In this document: positions 22,767 to 34,160 of the stretch, one piece after another | Position numbering within the stretch: position 1 is the stretch's first letter | How the letters are laid out: every line of letters begins with the position of its first letter | Source of the DNA: Edolisoma coerulescens | Lineage: Eukaryota > Chordata > Aves > Passeriformes > Campephagidae | Length of the DNA: 64,000 nucleotides | Direction of reading: 5' to 3' | Assembly: GCA_013397115.1 (NCBI GenBank) | Contig: VWZW01001014.1 | Coordinates: 1,972,877-2,036,876, forward strand | Made by a program: the position numbers and the translations under genes | Notes under the pieces: generated by a model | The model's database searches: none | Seen by the model: only the letters and a program-made list of their open reading frames with translations | What the model was told of the DNA's origin: nothing

Positions 22767-25689
22767 TTATGTATCCACTTACATGATTTTTTGAAGTGAA
22801 ATAGAATGCATCTTTTTTTAATTAGATGTGGATATAGAATCCTCTGACAAAATTTTCTACTTGGTAGTGGAAATCAAATAGTTTTAATCAACCCTGCTCT
22901 TTCTGAAGCATCTAAGGAATATCCCAGCATTTCTTCCACAGATTTCTGTCATACTGGTGGTCACTGATGTAGTTCCCAAGGAACACATATAGCATGTGAG
23001 GATCCCAGAGTCAGTGCTTGATTTCTTTTTGACAGCACACATATGAAAAGATTCACCTGAACTATCCCAGGAGACTCATAGCTCACTAGGGTTTCCCATA
23101 TAACACTACATGGATGCCACTTTATGACCATAATAGAGAGGTCCTAACCATCTTTTTTGTCCACAGATGCTGGCTGTAGCCTTACTGGATGTCCCTTCTG
23201 ATACCCTATGAGCATTTCTGTGCTTCCACTACTGCCTTGCTGTTGCAGCTCTTTAATTCATCCTGTCACTTTCTCCACTATTACGGCTTTGAGAGTTTAT
23301 TTGCTGCAGGCAACGGAGAGCTTGCGCAACAGTGTGACATGAAATGCAGCGCTAGGCTGCTCGTACCTACTGTGGGTGTGCGGCTCCAGTCCAGCAACGC
23401 GGTCTGCATGTGTTTATCTCTTCAGCTTCCTTTTCAATGTATTTTCTTGGCAATCCTGACAGCTGCGTCTGCTTCCCCGTTAAATGGGGGGAGATGCTGA
23501 GAAGGCACAACACGGCTGAAGCCTGATGATGCTGCACACTTCTGACATGCAAACTAAGGGCCACTATCCACAATAACCCTTTCTGCGGTCCTCCTTCTCC
23601 CAGCCAAACTCAGCCTTATGGCCATCAGTGATGGAAACTGCTGCTTTTTTATACAAGGGATCCATTTTCCAGCCATCAACAAAAGCACTCTGCATTCATT
23701 AAGGCAGGAGGGGAAAAACGAAGACGAGGCAAGCTGTGGGGTTTTGTTTAACCTTGTTCCTCAGGGACACCAACCTCCTTACAGCCGCCAACCAGTAGAC
23801 CAAGAGCTAAGTAGCTCAAAGCAAGATGGCTCCCTCAGGGAGCCAGTGGAGTATTTACACAATGAGGCTGCTGACAGCCTGTCTGTATTAATACTGGTTA
23901 AAACAAAACTTGAGATGCTCATAAAGCACAGGTTGGCAATTTAGAGGAGCGAGCTGACAGTATTGAAAAATAAAGAGAAAACAGAAGTGAGGCACTCTCA
24001 AAACCATTATTTTTGCTGAAACACTGCTAAATATCACTAAATTTCAGGGCCCATGGCAGAGTAAGAAAATGAACTTCTGAATAATTGCACTTGTTCAGAA
24101 ATCACCACAGGACTATTTCTTGTGCAAAAAGACCTACATCCCTAACAGAGACCCAATGATTCAGCAGCCATTGCCACTGCTCAAGGAAGTGTCACTTTGC
24201 ACCTGTCAAGTGACATTAGCCATAATCCTCATAAATGTCTTCACCAGCAACAACTCTGCTGCGGGTGTGGGTGTGAAGGCCCTTCTCTGGCACCCTACCT
24301 GGCTCTCAAGAATACTCTCCTTTTCAATACTGTGGTCAGCATTACCTTCAGGGGAAGAGGACTACATGCTAGAGATGGCAGGGAACACTCTTAGAGAAGG
24401 TGCATAAGTGAGTCGTAATTTTGAACAGCTCTGCTGGGAATATAGCAAAAACTCTGTTGTGCAACCACCCTGTCCTCTGCAAAAGAGGAAGGTCTTTACA
24501 CCAAGACACACCAACAGATGCCATTAACTTAGGCAAAGGCATTTTCTCTGGGCTTCAGTTTAGCTACTGAGACTAGAAAAGCAATCTGCTTCAATTGGGT
24601 GTTTTTATCTGTTGAGCTCCAAAAATGTTAAACTTACACTGAACGTCGAAAAGGCAGATAGAGCTTTAAGAAGCTCTTGTTTCAAATAAATGAACAATGC
24701 TACCAGAAATATGAAGTACAGCATTTTGAAGGATGATATTGCATTTCAATTACTCTGTCAGTCAGGGATCCTTCATGATGAGAAGTTGTTTATAAATTTA
24801 AGGCAATACTAAAACATTATTTTTCTTCTTTTATCAAAAAGAAGGAAATATTTATGTTTATTCTCTTTTGCATGGCTACAAGTAAAAACAACATGCATAA
24901 ATACTGTATGGGCTAAAGGGCTATAATCGTGCCACACACTTATCTTTTATTTTGCATAGTGATTTATGGTTTTCTTCCTCCAATTGCTGCAAGTCATTTT
25001 ATGGTTTTTATGTTGCCCAGACAATGTTACAGATTTTAAAATTTCTGTCTTCTGTTCTGCTTTAAAACTGATCTCATCATAATGGCAATTTTTTTTTTGT
25101 TTCACATCTGGGTCATATGTGTCATATGGAATGTGTTGTATGATTAGCTTACTCACTCTAGTCTCTGTACTGCTGAGTATTCTGTACTCCACTAAATACA
25201 CCCTAGACAAAGTCACCATGCTGTGAAGACAACAAGATGACAGCACAAAACTACAATCAGTTTTGCTCCATTTCAGGTAGGAGGACACATCTCATAAGGT
25301 ACAGGTAAAAGGTCACACCTAGTGAGATCCTTCCATCCCCCCAGTCAGAAGAGATGAGGTTGGTTTGCCTGACACTAATGACCTTCCTTGAAATGTGATG
25401 TTTAGTTTCTGCTATCTAACTGTGGGGTGTGTGAGAACTTCTCGGACCTGAGGTCCCAGCAGTTGTGTCTTAACTGGAGAAGACTGCCCAGTTGTGTAAC
25501 ATCTTTTGCTTAGATTTTTAAGCATCACCCAGTGCTTTGATTTCTAGTAGTAAAGTAGGTATGTAGGCAGAAAAGAGGCAGCAATATGCTCCAGAAATCT
25601 CTCTGATAACTAGGGGATCAGGATTGTGACGTCCTGAGCCTTAAGGGACACAAGTGCCCTACAGTTAGGACAAAGACCAAATGAGGACA
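22767..25689. other. Unique noncoding sequence with one CpG-rich patch
   Basis: No gene or transposon is recognised. Frames of 95-113 codons occur (for example 23189-23500, 23618-23944 and 24947-25288) without any recognisable similarity. A CpG cluster at 23.3-23.6 kb is listed separately. Confidence 0.6.
23284..23590. other. Local CpG cluster
   Basis: I count about 12 CpG dinucleotides in roughly 305 bases, eight of them within 23284-23401, in a neighbourhood where CpG is rare. This suggests recent GC-rich ancestry, low methylation or constraint. The surrounding 103-codon frame (23189-23500) is not recognised. It is too small and too poor in CpG to be called a CpG-island promoter. Confidence 0.45.
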
Positions 25690-26240
25690 GAGTGAAAAGA
25701 GGAGTTGACATAACTGGTAAAAATTATAAAAGGCATGGGTGGACTTCCAGATGAACACAGATGCAAAAGACTTGAATGGCCTAACTGAGAGAAGAATGGG
25801 TCACAAATTATCACTGCAGAACTCAGTTGGCTGCTGCCATTTGACTTTTCTCGCAATACCAACATAAGAGAACAGTTGATGACACTGAAGACAGATTCAA
25901 CTTTTTTTAGGCGAAACATAATTAAACTGTGGCATTCACTGTCACAAAGTAATGAGAAAAGCCTGGAGCATAGCAGGATTAAAAAGGGACAGGATCTTTA
26001 AACAGGTAATGAGAACACATTCTGTTACCTTAGTTGGCAAACACAGTTTTCTTAATGAGAAGTATAAAGCCTCACATTTCAGTGTATAAGGCACCTAGAA
26101 ACCTCAAGAGTGAGGAAGCAGGGCTCCCCATCAGCAGGTTACTTAGAACCTCAGTGCCTTGCCTTCAGCCCAGAAGCAGGATGATGGACTGGAGGGATAG
26201 CTGGCCTTGCCTGGAATGGCAATTCCTACATGTCAGTGTT
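25690..26240 (+). mobile_element. Ancient CR1/L3-type LINE fragment, heavily decayed
   Basis: The stretch keeps the order of landmarks found near the 3' end of old amniote CR1-like LINEs: a TGTGGCATTCACTGTCACAA segment (normally TGGAACTCACTGCCACAA), then AGCAGGATTAAAAAGGGA, then TAATGAGAACA, and finally AGGATGATGGACTGGA and GGAATGGCAATTCCTACATG (normally ACTGGACTAGATGGA and TATGGCAATTCTTATG). It is diverged and contains indels, so it is far older than the other CR1 copies here. The left boundary is uncertain by about 100 bases. No usable reading frame survives. Confidence 0.75.
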
Positions 26241-28738
26241 TATATGTAAAAAGTAACAGCTCAGTTATAACCAAAACAAATTTAAGTGAGATAAGTTGAT
26301 AAAGCAAATCCAATCATAAAGAAGAGAGAAAGTATTATGTGTATGCAGTAAATTCTTGCACAGAAAGAAAATAAATAAACCCAGTTAAAGTAAATACAGG
26401 CCAGTAAAACTGAATAATGTCCAAAGTGCTCAGATATAATTCTCACAAATGAAGGTGTCTTTCTGTTCCAGCAGCCTGTGCCGATGCACACCGAGTACAA
26501 TATTTTCTCTGACAGCAACAAGCAATTGTCACAAGACCATGAGGCATTCTTCTGTTTTTTCTAAAATCCTTAAAGCAGCAGGTCTGGACTGGGTAAAAAC
26601 ACTCTTAGCCACAGAAGACTGCTTCCCCAGCCAGTGCAGATTGCTGCAGTGCCTTTGACGTCAATGGAGCCATACTGATTTATACCAGCTGAGAATATTT
26701 CTGCTCAGTGAAAACGTTCAGTACCATGGTGTGTCCTCTAACTAATTTTATTAATTCTTATAATTATGTTTATTCTCAAGCCTGATACTACTGCTTGAAT
26801 GTGAGAAGGAATTTTTGATATTTAATTTTACAGCTCTCAAAACCCATTTGTTCACATTTCCTGAGATGTGAAATAGGTTTCACTCTGCTCCCTAATCAGT
26901 TCAAACAAATCTGGAAAAGAGCAGAACCACGTGCTGTTATCTGTATTTGCTGGCTTACCTTGCTTCTTCTTATTATTAACTTACAAATAAAAAATACCTT
27001 TGTGTCCTCTCCCCACCCCCTGCTTTAAAGGCAAATTTGCAAGTCACTCATCCAGGATATAAGCTCAGTCCTTTGGGAATTCTAGTCATATTTTATCATT
27101 ATGAATATTTATTATTTGCTCTTTTAGAACTAATTAATAGATTTAAATTAACTTAAATTTGTGCATTATTTTTACTGTCTAGTTCCTCATCTTGAGACTG
27201 CAGACATCATAGCCACAGGAATCTTCAACAAGCTGCTGCTGTACATGTCTCAATAAAATGGTATAATCTAAACAATTAAATCTTGGAAAAGAGCCTAGAA
27301 CAAGGTGGTGAAATGACATAACTCTGTCTCTAACTAGTGGAAGGCAACCTTTTCAAGTTGAATTTATACTGTATTCCCTCACAGTTTCCTTCGGATCGCT
27401 CTCCCATGTAACACTGAATTTATAAAATAAAATGGCTTTGTAAAAAGAATATTTAAAATACTGGTCTGTGTCTTCTGACAGCAATCTGCAACTCCAGTTT
27501 CTCAGCTCTCAAATTGAGTAAGTGTAGCCTTAGCTGTGAACAAATTACACTGCAGATTTGTACATCCTGAGATAAATAGAAAGCAAGCAGTACCAAAATT
27601 AAAAGAAAGGTATTACAGCAGTTTGAATGCACAGTGCAACACCACCACCAATTTAGTCCCATAAACCACATGTAAATAGAACAATCAGCAACAAGACCAA
27701 AACCAGGCAGTGAAAGATCTAAGCCAAGCCCAACAGCTTCCACACTCAGAACAAGAGGTCTGAGGTTTCCAAGGACCCTATGCCTGCTGTCTGCCCAAAC
27801 AGATCACAGTGGGAGAGCAACTCTTCCTGACTGCGCTCTCTTGTCTTCAAAATTGATGAAGGTCAGATTGACTGATACTCTTCCTGGAGTTTGAAAAATG
27901 CACAGAACACTCTTTTTTAGCTCCTTCCTTATAGAAGAGATTGGGAAAAACAAATGCTTGAGCAATTACTGTCCCAAGAACACACTGTGGCCTTCAGTCA
28001 GCTCCCAGCCACTCCAAGGTGACTCACTCCACGTCACTAAACCTGTTTCTTTTCACAGTGACACAGCTCAAGTTTTCCATGTTGCTGCAGTGTTAATTCA
28101 CAAGAACTAGATGCAGCCACTCATGACACACAAGGTGGCAAGCATGCCCCCTGTGAGGAAGCTCTGGAAATGAGGGGCTGCCTCATCCCATACACTCCTA
28201 CTTGTCAGGATTTCAGTGCAATTATGCCATGTAAAAAGTACAGAAACAAGGATAAAATGTTGGAACATAGCAGGTTCTGTGTGTTGGTCCTCTGAATGCT
28301 GCATGAAGTAAGTGTCACCTAACTGGAAGGCTAAAAAATTTGGTCCTTCAAGCCCAGGTCTGAGCCAGGAGTACTGATGGATGCTCTTGGCACCACTGAG
28401 CCAGTCAAGAGGCAGTATGGTATCCACTGGTACTGTGTGCTTCATGTAGACCATCAGAATGGAAGAAAAGACATTCCTCTAGTGTCTCTGTGTCCGTTGG
28501 ACTCAGGAAAGAAGAGAGGCCAGGAGAGGATTTTGTCTTCTCTCCTTGCATGGAGCTGCTCAGGACAGCCAGTACTCTGGCAAAACCCCCAGAGCCCTGT
28601 GCTCTGTTTGCAGGGGAGGGACAAGGATAGGAAGGAAGAGAAGGACATTCTTATGATCTCTATAGCTGCAAATACTCTTTAATCTCAGTGAGAGATCTTT
28701 TTCCCTGTCTCAAGGGACCTTGGATGAAGACTGCATTT

Positions 28739-28793
28739 GAAGGGGAGGAGGAAGGCAAGGAAAGGAGAGAGGGAAGAAAGTGAGAAAGACAGG
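28739..28793. repeat. Purine-rich (GGAAG) tract
   Basis: About 55 bases are almost all G and A on the plus strand. The frame across it is lysine/glutamate/arginine-rich for compositional reasons only. Confidence 0.75.
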
Positions 28794-28979
28794 TCCTGTA
28801 CTGAGGCTCTTTGCTCACTGCAAAGCCAGGGGAGGAGATGTGAGACCCGGGCGGGGAGAGGGACTTCTGTGGGGCTTCCTGAAATCACCTCAATGGAGCA
28901 GATGAGCATGGACATCTATGCAAAATCAGGTCCCCAGCATCCAGTGCCTACCATTGCTGCTTGACCTGTTGAGCATGCT

Positions 28980-29420
28980 ATCTTTTATTTGGGCAATTAA
29001 GTGGAGAATAAAGCTGTTTTATAAAAGATACCAGACATTTTCAGGCAGGAGCAATTAGCAAAACTGTGTCAAAAGTTGGTCTAGATTCAGTTACAGACGA
29101 TCAAGGACAATGTGCTACTTCACAAGTTCAAAGGCTTTAATATTTGCAGCTACTACGCAGCTACAATGCAATACAAGTGTAGCCTTAGGGCTTTTGTATT
29201 TCTTTAAAGCATTAGCCATTAATAGGCTAAGTTTACCACTGGGATACAGAATACTGGCCCGGCAATGCAGCTTGAATGCATTTATTTTCCAGCCCATGAT
29301 TTTCAAGCACAGTGTATCACCTCCACAAGGATTTAATGAGAGCCAAGAGGTGTATATTATAAGCAACAAATTTCTATTTCTAAAGGAGCTCAGTTCAAAT
29401 CAGAGAGTGATTTATTAGCC
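28980..29420. other. Candidate conserved noncoding element
   Basis: This repeat-free, complex sequence contains CAATTA/AATTAG homeodomain-like cores and a TTAAGTG motif (28998-29004) of the type bound by NKX2-class factors. The interval 29110-29420 is open on both strands at once (102 codons plus, 84 codons minus), but neither peptide is recognised. Conservation is inferred from texture only. Confidence 0.25.
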
Positions 29421-31495
29421 TTATCAGCTTTTACTTGTATTTTTCAACAGAGATCAGAAATTTAGGTTTAGGGCTAAAATTCACAGGATGGCATCAAGAG
29501 CCTTGTTTTCAAAGCCATGATTTTTTTAATCTTAAATTTACAAATGTTCCATCCTGCTTCAGGTCAATCATTCTGAAGAACAGTGAGTATCTGCCAGCTG
29601 CTCTGGACTACTTCATTAAAATGAAAACATTTAACTTCTTAAAAAAAAAATCATCTTGAGAGAGTACATATTTAGTGAAAATGGAGAAGGAAACGCATTT
29701 TTCTAAGTAAGTAACTCTTGGTGAGACGTTTATTACCATAATTATTGTCAGTAATACCAGCAATAACAAGAACAGTGCTATTTGTCACCAGCCAGTGGAA
29801 CAGGGTCTGCTCTTTGCAGCAGAAGACACAGACAAGTGTCTACTTGTTTGTGAACCAGGAGTTGGATGTAAAGTACAACCAGTTCTAAATCCATGAAGCT
29901 TCATGAGTAAATCCAACATGCTGGGTCCCAATACAGTCAGCTGGCAACATCCAGAAAGACTGTCTGTTCAGATTAAGAAAAATGGCCTAACATGATCTCT
30001 GGATCATTCTGAGATTAGCTCTTGTGCTGAGCTTGGCAAAGGACTGAAAGGAAGGAGGAAAACCAGAATAAAGACAACAGAACCTAGAAAAAACTGTTTG
30101 CTATTTGGAAAATTTGGAAAATTTGCAAAGCAGATGTTTCCTGCAGGTGGAATCATAGAAAGTTTGCCACAGATAACAACATTTAACAATTTGAAGCACT
30201 ATAAAACAAGTTCCCACTGGAATCAATTTTTTAATAAAACACTTGGAATAACATAAAAATTTGAAATTTAGAAATATAATGCCACAACATGCTCTGAATA
30301 TTAATTAAAGCTCTTTTTAAAACCCCACACATCCTCCTTTCTTACAATCTTTCTTGAGTAAGAAAGAAAAATGTAGAACACTGACAAATAGCATATGTTG
30401 GTTGTGATAAAAATATTAATGTATTATTTACTGGTGTCACTTATTTTATCCTTGCCCAATCCATTTACTTGTGCTTGTTATACAAGGCTACACTTTACTA
30501 TGGAAAAAAACCCTAAAAAGTAAAAATGAGTGGGGCATTTTGAACTTATGTCTCTTTCTACAACATCTCCTTGAGCCCATTTCTGCATATTCACGTCTCT
30601 CTCCTGTCATATAGACCTGTTTGTTCTTGCTGGAAAATCTGAGGACAGAAAGAACAGAGTGACTTGAGTTTACATGATCAGATGAATTTTTGCTTCGTCT
30701 AATTGAAAGGACAGACATTAACTCATCCCTCTCTTTACATAGATTTATTATGTTCAATAATTGTCTGTTATTATTGCTGTACATTGTAATCTATTTCTAA
30801 TGAATCCCTCTTGGTTATGGTGAATGAAGTCTTGCATAATAAATTCTAATCTGCTAGTCATTATCTTTGTTAATATTTTACAGTCTACATTTATTACTAA
30901 GATTAAGAAATAGTTTGCACAGTGCTTGGTATTTTCACTGTTTTTAAGTGCTATCTCTTTTAATTAATGATCGCTTTGAATTTGCCTTTGCATACTTAGG
31001 TTAGTACCGACCACACTGGAAACGTCAAAGTTTTCAGTCTTTTTTTTAAAGTCTTCTTCTGGGAAACACCAGATACAAAATTCCCACGTAATTTTTAGAA
31101 TGAGTGTTTCTTCTTGTGCCATTTCAGCTCATCTGATTGATGTTGCTTGGGTCCAAGCCTGCAAGCAGATGCCTGGGACTGGAGCTGACAGGAGCAAAAG
31201 TGGCTGCATACAACCACATCTGGGCATTCTCCAGCAATTTGTCTTTCTCAGTTCTGGAAGACAGGGATTTCTTTGGGGGAAGTAGTAAATCTGCTCAACT
31301 TGTAAAGTTGTTTCCCATCTACTAGTTAGAGGCTTTGGAGTGTACCCTCCCGTCTCCTATTCATAATACCTTTTACAGCTACAAATGTCTTGGCATAGAG
31401 ATAATAACTGGAGAGCTATTATCAGATCTTGTAATCTCATTACAAACCAGCCATTGCTGGCTTGATGTGAGTTAGCCACAGAAGAATCCACACTG

Positions 31496-31990
31496 CGTTA
31501 AAACACTGAGGGATACAGTGCTCAGGCCCCATTTAATTAGATGCATGGTAAGAGTTTGTTTAATGTCACGCCCGTGAGCATTACTGCAGTGAAGTGAGGA
31601 GCGGGGCCATTTCAGACGGCTGAATAATTTCTGAACAGTGTTATGTGACTGAAGAACTCCCTCGAGTACTTCACTGCACGTCCTTATGAGGTGGTGAGTA
31701 TCTCTGAGCCGGCTGCCATCGGGGTTGTTTTTGGTAGGAAGGACAAGCAGTGCCTTTGCCAAAGCTGTTTGTGCCTTCTGCAGTCTTTGTCCAGGCAAAG
31801 GGTTAAGAAAGCGATGGTCGCTTTTATTCCCCCTACAAACGCTTATTGGCATTTGGCACTTAGATTTGACAATTAGAGCTGGCTGGTAAACTTCTCATGA
31901 TAAGCAATGGAAAATGCTGATTTGCTCAAGCTTTTAATAGGAACACATTGGGTTCGATTAAGTAGCTTTGGACGGGTTCCTTAGGCCAGA
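31496..31990. other. CpG-retaining patch, candidate regulatory element
   Basis: I count 12 CpG in 31496-31832, with two more near 31954 and 31972, against a CpG-poor background. The patch also holds a perfect TAATTA homeodomain core at 31534-31539 and no transposon or simple repeat. The minus-strand 126-codon frame over 31472-31852 is unrecognised. The mix of retained CpG and AT-rich factor cores resembles developmental enhancers, but this is inference. An unannotated exon is an alternative. Confidence 0.35.
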
Positions 31991-33480
31991 GTGGTAAATA
32001 ATTCTTTTGAGTAGATGAATAGTTAGGTACTCACTCAAGGCCCCACTCTGATTTATCTGGGAAGAATCTGAATTTTTATATATTGAGAAAATATCTGGTC
32101 TGACCTGATAATGCGTATTAACGAAAGCATTCTGCCTGTAGGGAGGCAAGGACCATTCCAACATAGAAATCTTTAAGTCTCAAGTAAACCTGTACCATCA
32201 TCCTGTCGCAGTATCTGTAGGACAGCAGGACCCCACTCTGTCCACCTCTAGGAGTATTCAGTGAGTCATGTAGTCCATATATACATTCTCCTGGATGTCT
32301 TTCTGAGGTGTGATCTCTTTTTTAGAACCCTGCCTTTTTGTGGCATTTGTCAATGCTTTTTATCCTGCTGGAAATATTTTTTTATTTATCTTTTTCTAGT
32401 GTCTCAGAAGAGATTATTTTCCTCAGTTTCCATTGCTCTACCTAATACATTGTGTAAAGAAATTTTTCTTTCAGCAGCTCTAAAACATTCTTTAACATGT
32501 GGTCAGTATACAACCATTCCTATTATTACCAGTGTGTTCTTCGTGACTGATGCCCAGTGAGCATTATTAAACCAGTGTGAGAAGGATTATATTGAATAGC
32601 ACACTGCATTGCAAGTACCCACAGCAAAGTGGAAGGAAGCAGGAACAGGCAGCAGGCACAGACAGCTTCAAAACACTGGCTGTCCTTCAACATGCAAAAT
32701 ATCTTTCCCCAAAATCTGACACATCAACACTAGTTTATCGTAGTTTTATCAATCAAAGGGAATTAATGAGTGAGATGACTCAGGCCCCTTCCCACACTTC
32801 ATTGGTGACTCTGATCCCTGATTTATGTGCAAAATTCACTATGCTGAACTCAATCATCATCGAAGGGAACAGAAAACGCCTGTCAGTGGAATGACAGCCT
32901 CAAGAAGTCAGGAGCAGCTGCCTTTTACTGCACTGCGTTCTGGGCAAATATGCTAGAAAGGTTCACTTAGAAAACTGCGCACAGCAAAACTCTCATTGCA
33001 GCCATTTAAGCAGTAGACGCTCCAGCTGAAGGAATTTCCCTTTTTAGGAATGTAAGACACCCAGGTTATGAAGTTCCAGGACTGATTAAGGCCTTTGGAT
33101 ACTCCCATAACATAAAAGTACTCAGAACAAAACTAGTCACAGCTGCTGCACTGATGGAAAAAGGTCAAACATGGAACCTAAAAAAAACAAACAAGAAAGA
33201 CAGCAGATAGTAAAGTGTGTGTAGCCAACAGTATTTCTGTGGAGCCCCAAGGTCACAAGCTCCTAAACTTGCTGGGAAACAATACTTGGTCACTGCAATT
33301 CAAATGGTGGTATATTCTTTCAAGGAGAAGAAGTTCCAGTAAATGATTATCAGTTTTGTGGTGCAATTGTCATTTCACAGGAAAATCGACAAACATACGA
33401 AGTGCACAAAGATTCAATGAAAAGCCAAAATTAAAAAGTATGCATTTTTGAAAAACAAAGTAAACACAATTTGCTTATTC

Positions 33481-33885
33481 AGGAAAGAGGGGAGAGATGA
33501 CAGAGTGACAAAACTGAGGAGAAAGCGAGAGAGGGCAGAATCACCACCCCAAACAGAAAAAGTGAAACAAAATATAAAATGCTAGTGCTGTTTTACTTCT
33601 GAGACAGGCAATACACCTGGTGTAACATGAGAGTTGGGAAAAAGATTTCAGAGAAAGACAGAAGTTTTCTACTCCCTTTAAAGTGGAGAAGAAAGACAGC
33701 AAAGGGAAGGGAGAAACATTACAGTAAAAAAAAAGAAAAAGGCATGAAGAAGATTCAGAAATAGTAGCAAAAGTCATTCCTAGGGAAAAGAGAAATAAAA
33801 GAGGAAGAAGGCAGAAAGCCAACAAAGAGGAAAAAGTGAAAATAAATGAAGAGGAAAAAAGGTCATTCATACACGTGCACAGTGA
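33481..33885. repeat. Purine-rich strand-asymmetric tract
   Basis: About 400 bases are dominated by G and A on the plus strand (GAGGAAGAA, AAAGAGG and similar), interrupted by short mixed segments. On the minus strand this gives an open frame of 127 codons rich in Phe, Leu and Ser, explained by composition. Such tracts can adopt non-B structures, but no function is visible. Confidence 0.6.
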
Positions 33886-34127
33886 AAGCCATTGAAAATA
33901 CAGTTCCAAAGACATGAGAAACATCTATCAGGAGACATCAGAAATATATCTGTGCAGGAGAAAATTGGGAGATTGTCTTGCAGTTCTGAGATGAGCATGA
34001 GGGATATCATTGATAGCCATGGGAAAGAGGATAGCACATGTGTTTCTGTAGTCTTCTGAGATGAGTCTCATATTTCCCCCTCTGTGAGAATAATGCACTC
34101 AGAGGTTGCATACATCGACATAAGAAG

Positions 34128-34160
34128 AGTATGCAGATGTGTGCACACATGCACACACAA
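34128..34160. repeat. Short GT/CA alternating stretch
   Basis: Alternating purine-pyrimidine sequence including GTGTGCACACATGCACACAC. It is short and imperfect, and is annotated as a degenerate dinucleotide repeat. Confidence 0.6.

Noticed and set aside
31472..31852. 126-codon minus-strand frame
   Set aside because: It coincides with the CpG-rich patch, but the peptide is unrecognised. Better treated as a candidate noncoding element until alignments say otherwise.
33541..33924. 127-codon minus-strand frame resembling a hydrophobic membrane protein
   Set aside because: The Phe/Leu/Ser-rich peptide is simply the translation of the complement of a purine-rich tract, not evidence of membrane segments.
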